A DNA stretch of 37,404 nt, taken from positions 1-37,404 of the IMG/VR virus record IMGVR_UViG_3300046171_000098. One strand, 5' to 3'. This DNA comes from a virus. The notes beneath the pieces were generated by a model. That model was given only the letters and a program-made list of their open reading frames with translations, was not told where the DNA came from and searched no databases. Position numbers and translations under genes: made by a program. Of the stretch, positions 29,659 through 35,992 are shown piece by piece (positions within the stretch are counted from its first letter, which is position 1; every line of letters starts with the position of its first letter).

Positions 29659-30600
29659 TTATGAAGTTGTCAAGTCAGCAATAGTAGCTGAAGATGCTTC
29701 ATTTTTAGCAACGAGTGTCCACTCAGCGAGTAGTAAGCGTTTTTCAGCATCACCAGTTTTTGCTAGTTCTTGTGTTTGGAAAGGTCTCAAGAAACCAGTC
29801 GCAAACATTTCTGTATCAACAACCAACGCACTTCTACCAGAAGAACGTAAGAATCTGTCAGCTACAACTCTTACTTCACCGAAGTCAGAAACATAAACAT
29901 CAATAGTAGCTACTAAGCTTCTATCTTCTGCCATGTCCATACGAGTTGAGTTACCTGTAAAACCAGATACTTTTTGTTTGTTGAATGAACCAACTAATAG
30001 TAGGTCAGGGTCGCCACCATTATCAAAGCAAGATTTTAACTCACCTTTTAAAATAGCTTCTGTAAGAACCCTTTGTGTACCATCTGTTACAGTACCACTA
30101 GAGTTTCCTCCACCTGCACCATAAGTGTTGTTTGTTGTTGTCCAAGACTCAAAACCTGCAGATTTACGAGCAGAAGCTCCGTTTCCAGAACCTGCTGTAG
30201 CTGCGTTTTTACCTGTAAGGTCTAGTTCCATGTCTCTTTTGAGTTCTTTACCAGCTTTAGCTATTTGATAAGCTAGTTCAGAATCTCTACCTGCGTGATT
30301 TACTGCTTCTTGTGTTCCAGAGACCATAACAGGTTTGTAAGAAATCTGTGTATAGTTGAAAACACGAGAAGTTGCAGATAACGCAGCACTTGGAGAATCA
30401 TCTCCTTCTATTTGAGCATTTGAAGCTGCTGAAGCTAGTGAGTCAGTTTGCCATTCATGCTTTGTAGACTCAGCATTACCTGAACCAATTGAAGACATAA
30501 ATGGTGTATCTGTTGGAGAGATGTTATAGATTACGTTCTGTAAATCTTCTCTGTTACCCACAGCATCATACGTTTCAAATGTATTTGTTGCTTGTGCCAT
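29659..30600 (-). CDS. Major capsid protein (SU10-type HK97 fold)
   Basis: The 313-residue protein matches the SU10-type major capsid family. N-terminal hallmarks are TYDAVGNREDLQNVIYNISP and TPFMSSIGSGNAESTKHEW. The spine is YKPVMVSGTQEAVNHAGRDSE and GKELKRDMELDL. A late segment, VYVSDFGEVRVVADRF and MFATGFLRPF, completes the domain. It forms the icosahedral shell. There is no N-terminal delta domain; a separate scaffold gene lies upstream. AAGGTG precedes the ATG and a stable hairpin follows the gene. Confidence 0.9.
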   Translation of the reverse strand: MAQATNTFETYDAVGNREDLQNVIYNISPTDTPFMSSIGSGNAESTKHEWQTDSLASAASNAQIEGDDSPSAALSATSRVFNYTQISYKPVMVSGTQEAVNHAGRDSELAYQIAKAGKELKRDMELDLTGKNAATAGSGNGASARKSAGFESWTTTNNTYGAGGGNSSGTVTDGTQRVLTEAILKGELKSCFDNGGDPDLLLVGSFNKQKVSGFTGNSTRMDMAEDRSLVATIDVYVSDFGEVRVVADRFLRSSGRSALVVDTEMFATGFLRPFQTQELAKTGDAEKRLLLAEWTLVAKNEASSATIADLTTS

Positions 30601-30633
30601 TATTACACCTTTGTGTTAAAAGTTAGTATTAGA

Positions 30634-31674
30634 CTATTTCATCATGGATTTGATTAATGCCGCTGCATCATCAACTTTCCCTGATCTTTTTAGTCTTGCT
30701 CGATGTGCTTTTACTTTCTCGCTACTGACTTCTGCACGAGTGGATGGTGTTCCTGGTCTTTGAACCTTGGGAACTACTTTTGATTTTTTAGAAGATATTT
30801 TTGTACTCTGTAATTGATCATAAAGCATAGCCTTATATAAAATATTAACCGCTCTTGCATCAATCATTGAGTCAAGTTCTTCGTCAGACAATCCTTCATT
30901 CAGTCCGAATTGACGAATATTGTTTTGCAACTTTATTCCTTCTTCAGGATCAAAATATTTAGGTATTTTCTTAACAATTAACTTTTTATTTTCTTCTAAA
31001 GACTCATTCCACTTTTTGCGAAATTCATTTGCTTTTTCCTGTTCGATTTTATTTGTTTGCTCATCAATAGCTTTTTGTTGTGCAAGTAAATCATCGTAAC
31101 GATCTTTTTTAAGCAAATAGTCAGTTTGATTTGTTAACTTGAGTCTTTCCCAGTCAGTTTTTTTGAGTGTTTCTATTTCACTCTCATTTGCCTTAGATAG
31201 TTGTTCAAGTTGAGATTGTAAACGCTGTCTTTCTTGTTGAGTCGCTGCGAGTTCTTCATCCGCCTTTTTGCGTTGCTCTGCCAATACTTGACTTTTTCTA
31301 GTGTAATCAGCTGTGCGACTATAACCCGCCAAAAGCTCATCTTCGTTGACCTCAACATCTTTACCATCTATTTTGACAGTAAATGTTTTAGGTTCTCCGA
31401 CTTCTTCTTGAGGTGTATTATCAACACTATCTTCTACAGTATTATCAGATTCTTTATCTTGCTCTACTGTTTCATTTTCAACTGATTCGGCAATATCCGT
31501 TGCCTGTTCAGAAACTGCTTCCTGAGTTTCTGTGTCTTCTTGGTCTTCTAAAGGTTGCTCTTTGGGAGTCTTCATCAAACCTAAAAGCGCTTCTTGCGCA
31601 CCTTTTACAGTGCCATCCCCTAAAGGAATTCCGCCCACGTTACTTTCTTTCATAGGTATATTATCGTCACTCAT
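30634..31674 (-). CDS. Capsid scaffolding protein
   Basis: The 346-residue protein is acidic at the N-terminus (about 40-95). It carries a KTFTVKIDGKDVEVNEDELL and YSRTADYTRKSQVLAEQ module that is standard at the start of phage scaffolds, followed by a long coiled coil (110-230). The C-terminus is strongly basic and would bind the capsid protein. It assembles the prohead and is removed on maturation. The ATG at 31674 overlaps the upstream stop as TGATG with AGGAGG ahead; a GTG directly before it is unlikely. Confidence 0.85.
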   Translation of the reverse strand: MSDDNIPMKESNVGGIPLGDGTVKGAQEALLGLMKTPKEQPLEDQEDTETQEAVSEQATDIAESVENETVEQDKESDNTVEDSVDNTPQEEVGEPKTFTVKIDGKDVEVNEDELLAGYSRTADYTRKSQVLAEQRKKADEELAATQQERQRLQSQLEQLSKANESEIETLKKTDWERLKLTNQTDYLLKKDRYDDLLAQQKAIDEQTNKIEQEKANEFRKKWNESLEENKKLIVKKIPKYFDPEEGIKLQNNIRQFGLNEGLSDEELDSMIDARAVNILYKAMLYDQLQSTKISSKKSKVVPKVQRPGTPSTRAEVSSEKVKAHRARLKRSGKVDDAAALIKSMMK

Positions 31675-31931
31675 CACTTACCTCCTTTGCGTTCTTCTTC
31701 TAGTATCTGTCCGTTCTCGATAGTTTGTACTAGAGTATTTTTAACTTCTAAGATGGCTCTTTGTTTGTGATAAAGTGCTTCTCTACCTTCTGTATCTTTA
31801 ATATCTGTAGATATCCATTGTTGATATCCACCATTAAGTACAGTATTAAATGCTGCTATCATTTGAGGATTCTCAAGCAATAACTTTGCATCTTGCCCAG
31901 CTTTAATCTGAGCTTCTTTTTTGTCGTCCAT
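31674..31931 (-). CDS. Small conserved protein before the scaffold gene
   Basis: The 85-residue helical protein contains LLENPQMIAAFNTVLNGGYQQWISTD, split by a turn, then DTEGREALYHKQRAILEVKN. This QxW-Sxx...REALY pattern recurs in small phage proteins near portal and scaffold genes; its function is unknown. Typical head-gene neighbourhood. Confidence 0.65.
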   Translation of the reverse strand: MDDKKEAQIKAGQDAKLLLENPQMIAAFNTVLNGGYQQWISTDIKDTEGREALYHKQRAILEVKNTLVQTIENGQILEEERKGGK

Positions 31932-31981
31932 TGTTTTCTCCTGGATTCTATCTGCTTACGCAGGTGTAGTTGATCGCTGTA

Positions 31982-32146
31982 TTAGCTTTTTTTTGTTAAA
32001 GATTCTTCGGTAACATACCAAGGAATCTTCTTTTTGCCTGATAACCATCCACGAATATCATTAGGTTTATGCCCTGTACTCCTGAATACGTCTTGGACAG
32101 AAAGTCGGTGTTTCAAACATAGTGTTTGTAATTCTTCACTTGTCAT
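31982..32146 (-). CDS. 54-residue HTH-like microprotein
   Basis: The ORF starts as ATGA over the stop of the gene upstream. The product reads like a compact XRE-type helix-turn-helix without a dimerisation part: SEELQTLCLKHRLSVQDV, then FRSTGHKPNDIRGWLSGKKK. A DNA-binding role is plausible. It is one of a row of microproteins between portal and scaffold genes. Confidence 0.5.
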   Translation of the reverse strand: MTSEELQTLCLKHRLSVQDVFRSTGHKPNDIRGWLSGKKKIPWYVTEESLTKKS

Positions 32147-32313
32147 ATTTGTTTAAGTTTGTCTATTGTTGGATTCTTTTGTTTGAATTCTTTTGCTAAA
32201 TCAACATGAGCTAACTTAGCAGATAAACCATTAGGATGTCCTAAAGATGTGTAATGGTCATATCTATCGCTGTAATATTTACTGCGTTCTATACCTTCTT
32301 CTTTCTTAGCCAA
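32143..32313 (-). CDS. 56-residue microprotein with TTG start
   Basis: The ORF begins with TTG directly after the TAA of the preceding gene and ends overlapping the next ATG, so coupled translation is expected. The product is charged, with RSKYYSDRYDHYTSLGHPNG and a helical LSAKLAHVDLAKEFKQK. No family is recognised. The TTG is the only start that fits the packed layout. Confidence 0.5.
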   Translation of the reverse strand: MAKKEEGIERSKYYSDRYDHYTSLGHPNGLSAKLAHVDLAKEFKQKNPTIDKLKQI

Positions 32314-32469
32314 TTACTTCTTTTTTTTCTTTGCTGTTTTTGCAGCTTGTTTAAAACTTTTAGATGTAGGAGCGCCTTTAGTTCCAGGCTTTCTCATTTT
32401 TTCTCCTGATCCTGCTTTAATCCTTTTTCGTTTAGCATGTATGTTTGCGTATAGCCCTTTCTTAGCCAT
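32314..32469 (-). CDS. 51-residue very basic microprotein (GLYANIHAKRKRI type)
   Basis: The product MAKKGLYANIHAKRKRIKAG, then SGEKMRKPGTKGAPT and a Lys-rich tail, is a recurrent tiny phage protein I recognise from many phages, with no known function. The net charge is extremely positive, suggesting binding to DNA or a role in the capsid interior. The ATG overlaps the previous stop as TGATG. An internal ATG with AGGAG at 32397 could give a 27-residue short form. Confidence 0.65.
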   Translation of the reverse strand: MAKKGLYANIHAKRKRIKAGSGEKMRKPGTKGAPTSKSFKQAAKTAKKKKK

Positions 32470-32546
32470 CAGCACTTACTTTTTTTCTTTTTTTTCATTG
32501 GTGGTCTACCACGTTTCTTCCCGTATGTTCCTGGTCCTTTTGGCAT
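32469..32546 (-). CDS. 25-residue basic microprotein (PKGPGTYG type)
   Basis: MPKGPGTYGKKRGRPPMKKK followed by a Lys/Ser/Cys tail is a tiny recurrent phage protein. The RGRPP segment is an AT-hook-like element. It starts as TAATG over the stop of the membrane coiled-coil gene with GAGG ahead, and ends overlapping the next ATG. Such short genes are easily missed; the overlaps on both sides support it. Confidence 0.55.
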   Translation of the reverse strand: MPKGPGTYGKKRGRPPMKKKKKSKC

Positions 32547-32791
32547 TATAATAACCTCAATATGTCGTTAAATTTATCACTCATCAAAACGAAAACAACA
32601 ATAGCACCATAAGCTATGTGTCTAAACTTCGATAAATCTGATTCTATTTTGTCTACTTTCTCGTCTATAACAGATACTTTGTTGTCTAAATTGTCGATAT
32701 CTTTAGCGATATGGGCTAGATGATTAGACTTAATAAGTTCTACATCTTTTTTTAGTAGCTCAAGTTCTGTACTGATATCCTTATCGTTCAT
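32546..32791 (-). CDS. Coiled-coil protein with C-terminal membrane anchor (XhlA-like)
   Basis: The 81-residue protein has heptads over most of its length (LELLKKDVELIKSNHLAHI, then IDNLDNKVSVIDEKVDKIES) and ends in one membrane segment (AYGAIVVFVLMSDKF). This is the layout of haemolysin XhlA-like or spanin-like phage proteins. Its place among head genes is odd for lysis, and a virion-linked role is possible. Confidence 0.6.
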   Translation of the reverse strand: MNDKDISTELELLKKDVELIKSNHLAHIAKDIDNLDNKVSVIDEKVDKIESDLSKFRHIAYGAIVVFVLMSDKFNDILRLL

Positions 32792-32946
32792 GCTAGTGGT
32801 AACCTTTTCTTTTTAGGGTACATAGATAAAGCAGTTGCTACTGCTTGTTTCTGTGGCTTCCCTTCTTTTTTTAATACTTTAATCTTTTTAGAAATTAATT
32901 TGCGTCTTTTAATTTTGCCGTAGCCTGAAGTCTTAGGAAAAGCCAT
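32788..32946 (-). CDS. 52-residue basic microprotein (KPQKQAVATALSM type)
   Basis: The product has a basic N-terminal half (YGKIKRRKLISKKIKVLKK) and KEGKPQKQAVATALSMYPKK. The second part is a recurrent motif in tiny phage proteins (the DUF6496-like EGKPxxQAxAIAxSM pattern). Function unknown. It overlaps both neighbours by 4 and 14 bases. Confidence 0.6.
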   Translation of the reverse strand: MAFPKTSGYGKIKRRKLISKKIKVLKKEGKPQKQAVATALSMYPKKKRLPLA

Positions 32947-33097
32947 GTGTATCACCTTTGATTACAAATCTACAAGCTGCATTAAACAATTTTAATTCTT
33001 TTTTGTTTAAATAGCCCTTTTGCATTGTTTCCTCAGTTAAACTTGTAACTCTACTAAGTCTAATTAGTTCTTCTCTTGTTATCCTAACCTTTTTCAT
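32933..33097 (-). CDS. 54-residue microprotein
   Basis: The ORF starts at an ATG with GAGG ahead and overlaps the next gene by 14 bases. The product is helical (TREELIRLSRVTSLTEETM, then NKKELKLFNAACRF). It may be a small DNA- or protein-binding helical hairpin; no family is recognised. It immediately follows the portal gene. Confidence 0.5.
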   Translation of the reverse strand: MKKVRITREELIRLSRVTSLTEETMQKGYLNKKELKLFNAACRFVIKGDTHGFS

Positions 33098-33124
33098 AAA
33101 TCCTCACAAATTTAATTAAGCTAG

Positions 33125-35179
33125 TTATCTTGGCCCGATACCGACAGGTCTTCCCTGTACTGCTTCTAGTGCAAGTTCTGCCTTGTTAATCTCTTGTTGT
33201 TGTTTTTTAAGCTCAAGTTCTTGTTGTTTGATAGCTAAGTCAACCATAGCTTCTTCTTCTTTTAGTTTAAGTTCTTGCGCTTTAATTTGTGTTTCTATTT
33301 CTAATTCTTTGGCTTGTAATTGTAATTTTTGTAATTCTACTTGTGCTTTTTGTGCAGCAACCTTTTCTTCCAATGTAGGTTCAGCTGGTGGTTTAGGTGG
33401 CATCATTTCAGGATTAGATATAAATTGATCCGTATTTTTATATCCTGCTTGTGCAATATATTCACCTATTGCATTATATAAATTCTTAGATGTGACTAAT
33501 GTTCCCATAGCTCCTTGTTGTACCAATGTTCCTAGTATCGTCATAATGCTAGACATCGTTTGCATTTTAGACTGTTGCGATCCGCTGCCTACACCAACAT
33601 TGACAGTGCAATTCAGTTTTTCTTTCCATCTTGATACATCAATCGGTACAAATTTTCCATTGAGATAGAACATTTTTTGTCTATCTTCGTATCTTTGTAC
33701 TAGTGCGTATATGTTTCTAAATAAATCTTTAACACCTGTTTCTGCAAAAATACGAGCAATAAGTTCAATTCTTTGCATTGAAGACTCTGTTGCTGCTGAA
33801 ATCGCACCTGATGTCACATGTGATGTTAATACATCAGGATTGAGACCTTGGGTCATTTTAGATACGCCACTTCTTTCTTCTCTAATACCATCTAGGTATT
33901 GAACCATTTGGAACGCATAAGGTTGAATTTGTGGTGTAGGTAAAGCTGTAACAGCGCCTGGCGCTCTCATTCTAACAATACCACCTGGTCTTGATGTTAA
34001 TAAATCGTCTAACTCTACTTGTCCTGCTAGTACCGCATAACGTGCATTATTGGTTAGATACATGTTATCTAACAAGTTACGCATGATTGTTGACTTAATT
34101 AGTTGGATATCTTTGACTGTATCGGCAATAGACATGCCGTAGAATTTATGTGGAATAGGTAATGGGCAGATAGCAGAAAAAGGAATCATGTCGATTTCTT
34201 CATTGTCTAGTATGTAATGTCCGCCTTTTGTAATCTTTCTAAGTTCTGCAACTCCATCATTATCGTAGTCAATACGCATATAACACTCATCAATCCAAAC
34301 CTTTTTATTCGGACCGCTACCCTCAGATGGTGGTACAGAGTCATCATCATAGCTAAATCTAGCTAGTCTTTCCTCATTTAACTCTGCTTCTGATTGGTCA
34401 TAACTTGGTATTTCGTTAACAATGGCAGGATCATATCCTTCTGCAATTAAATCACTTACAGATTTTTTAACCCTATGACAGACAAAATCTGCATCTTCAA
34501 GAGATGCTGCTCTACGTGAAACTAAAAATTCTTCTGGTGGGACTGACATGACCCTAACTTGCCCATAATTCTTATAACATTTAGCCACAACATCATGCGT
34601 AACTATCTCTGGGCTAACCAATGTTCCCATGTCATCTGTTTGTGCTTTTTGTATTAGCGTCTCTGTATGTTCGACTACTTCTAAGTCATCATTTGCTAGG
34701 ATTGATTGATACTCAATCTCAGTTAGGTTTGTGTACGTTTCTGTACTAACTTCCTCTTTTTCTTCCCAGAAATGCTTAATTACACCTGTTTTAGATATCA
34801 ATGCGTCCTTAAAAGCGTCATAAAGGACCTTAAAACCGTTATTTTGGCGATTAAATACATAGTTGACATAGTTAGTCGCCTGTTCAGCCATTTCAACGTC
34901 TTCTGGACCTTGTGGCTCAAATTCTGCAATGTTGTTGTGAGTAGTAAAAATACGCATCAATGATGGCATAATGTATTCAACTGTATCTCTTACGTCAGTT
35001 GTAACGATTTCAGATCGTCCATCTATCTCATTTCCAAAAGGCTCACCTAGGTAATACTTCATAGCATCTTCTCTTTGATTAGAGAGTTCAGTATTTGCGT
35101 AACCTGTAGCTCCTTGTATCTCAGAGTTGAGTTGTGAGACTAGTTCGTCTTCAGTTAATTTTCTTGGTTTTTCTGCCAT
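33125..35179 (-). CDS. Portal protein (SU10/P22 type)
   Basis: The 684-residue protein is a podoviral portal. Family features are YANTELSNQREDAMKYYLGE near the N-terminus, EIVTTDVRDTVEYIMPSLMR, then INGKFVPIDV-like stem sequence (FYLNGKFVPIDVSRW), and a long Gln/Glu/Lys coiled-coil barrel at the C-terminus (about 595-665). Twelve copies form the vertex through which DNA is packaged and ejected. The length matches SU10/P22-like portals. The start codon lies 29 bases inside the preceding small gene. Confidence 0.9.
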   Translation of the reverse strand: MAEKPRKLTEDELVSQLNSEIQGATGYANTELSNQREDAMKYYLGEPFGNEIDGRSEIVTTDVRDTVEYIMPSLMRIFTTHNNIAEFEPQGPEDVEMAEQATNYVNYVFNRQNNGFKVLYDAFKDALISKTGVIKHFWEEKEEVSTETYTNLTEIEYQSILANDDLEVVEHTETLIQKAQTDDMGTLVSPEIVTHDVVAKCYKNYGQVRVMSVPPEEFLVSRRAASLEDADFVCHRVKKSVSDLIAEGYDPAIVNEIPSYDQSEAELNEERLARFSYDDDSVPPSEGSGPNKKVWIDECYMRIDYDNDGVAELRKITKGGHYILDNEEIDMIPFSAICPLPIPHKFYGMSIADTVKDIQLIKSTIMRNLLDNMYLTNNARYAVLAGQVELDDLLTSRPGGIVRMRAPGAVTALPTPQIQPYAFQMVQYLDGIREERSGVSKMTQGLNPDVLTSHVTSGAISAATESSMQRIELIARIFAETGVKDLFRNIYALVQRYEDRQKMFYLNGKFVPIDVSRWKEKLNCTVNVGVGSGSQQSKMQTMSSIMTILGTLVQQGAMGTLVTSKNLYNAIGEYIAQAGYKNTDQFISNPEMMPPKPPAEPTLEEKVAAQKAQVELQKLQLQAKELEIETQIKAQELKLKEEEAMVDLAIKQQELELKKQQQEINKAELALEAVQGRPVGIGPR

Positions 35180-35318
35180 TTTTTACCTTTAGTGATTCAA
35201 GTTGCCCTTCCGCTTTACCTTGCAATTTGATAACTTGTTCGTTTAATTTTTCTAGCTTTTCTTCTAGTTCTTGAAGCTTATAAGCCATTTGAGTAGGAGA
35301 TGCTATTAAGTTAGCCAT
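35151..35318 (-). CDS. 55-residue coiled-coil protein before the portal gene
   Basis: The ORF begins as a TAATG junction with the previous gene and overlaps the portal start by 29 bases. The product has a coiled coil (YKLQELEEKLEKLNEQVIKL) and a basic C-terminus. It may assist portal assembly. Its length and heptad pattern support a real gene despite the small size. Confidence 0.6.
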   Translation of the reverse strand: MANLIASPTQMAYKLQELEEKLEKLNEQVIKLQGKAEGQLESLKVKNGRKTKKIN

Positions 35319-35521
35319 TAGAAATCAGTATATTTCTTTAAGAATCTATCTACTGGATTCTTGCCTTTTCTTTTAAGATTGAATTTATCTATTTGTTTTT
35401 GTGGTACAAACCCACCTACATGCTCATTTTTCTTTAAGTCTTTCTCAAATTTCTTTGCATTTCTTTTCATCTTAAATCGTTTTGCAGCAGAAACTCCTGC
35501 TCTTATTAGTGGTCCTATCAT
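35318..35521 (-). CDS. Small basic protein, first of a tandem pair
   Basis: The 67-residue protein has an N-terminal hydrophobic-amphipathic segment (IGPLIRAGVSAAKRFKMKR) and a Lys-rich rest. The N-terminus resembles that of the next protein upstream (PLIRAGVSAAKRF against PIIKAGLSAAAKF), so the two look like diverged duplicates. Functions unknown; they lie between terL and portal. AAGGA precedes the ATG. Confidence 0.6.
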   Translation of the reverse strand: MIGPLIRAGVSAAKRFKMKRNAKKFEKDLKKNEHVGGFVPQKQIDKFNLKRKGKNPVDRFLKKYTDF

Positions 35522-35523
35522 AA

Positions 35524-35781
35524 TTATTTCCTTAATACTTTTTTCTTAACCAATGCCGCAATTTCATCATCAGACTTAATTAGACTTTGATTTTTTGCTC
35601 TAATTGCATCTGCTTCTTTGCTGTTAGATACTTTGGAATAAATCCTGTCATATTCTCTTTTTTGAGCTTGAGTCATCCCACTACTATCTACTTTCTTAGA
35701 ATTTTTAGATTTTTTAACTTTTCTTTTAGCTAGAAACTTTGCTGCTGCTGATAGTCCTGCTTTTATTATCGGCAATGCCAT
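35524..35781 (-). CDS. Small basic protein, second of a tandem pair
   Basis: The 85-residue protein begins ALPIIKAGLSAAAKFLAKRK, has a Lys/Ser linker, then a helical part with AQKREYDRIYSKVSNSKEAD. It shares its N-terminal pattern with the downstream gene. AGGAG precedes the ATG. Possibly a head-internal or DNA-binding protein; no family is recognised. Confidence 0.6.
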   Translation of the reverse strand: MALPIIKAGLSAAAKFLAKRKVKKSKNSKKVDSSGMTQAQKREYDRIYSKVSNSKEADAIRAKNQSLIKSDDEIAALVKKKVLRK

Positions 35782-35794
35782 AATGTTCTCCTAA

Positions 35795-35983
35795 TTATTT
35801 CCTGAATTTTGGTTGTTTGAGCATGTCAATTCTTGTTTGAGAGTTCATTCCTCTGATTAGAGGTGGTGATTGTCTTAACATTTCTTCTAATAGCTGTCTT
35901 TGTGCGGGTGTTGTCAGCCCTGGTGCCGTTGCTTTTAAAAATTCTCTCTCGCCTTGTGATATTGCGCCTTTAAATTTTTGCAT
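35795..35983 (-). CDS. 62-residue protein with ejection-protein motif
   Basis: The protein begins MQKFKGAISQGEREFLKATA and continues with APGLTTPAQRQLLEEML. FKGAISQGEREF matches FKGAISDGERAF in the internal virion protein at 17425-18396 at all but two positions. The rest differs. It may be a stand-alone module that competes for or is incorporated with the ejection apparatus. AGGAG precedes the ATG; the gene directly follows terL. Confidence 0.6.
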   Translation of the reverse strand: MQKFKGAISQGEREFLKATAPGLTTPAQRQLLEEMLRQSPPLIRGMNSQTRIDMLKQPKFRK

Positions 35984-35992
35984 TATTATCTC

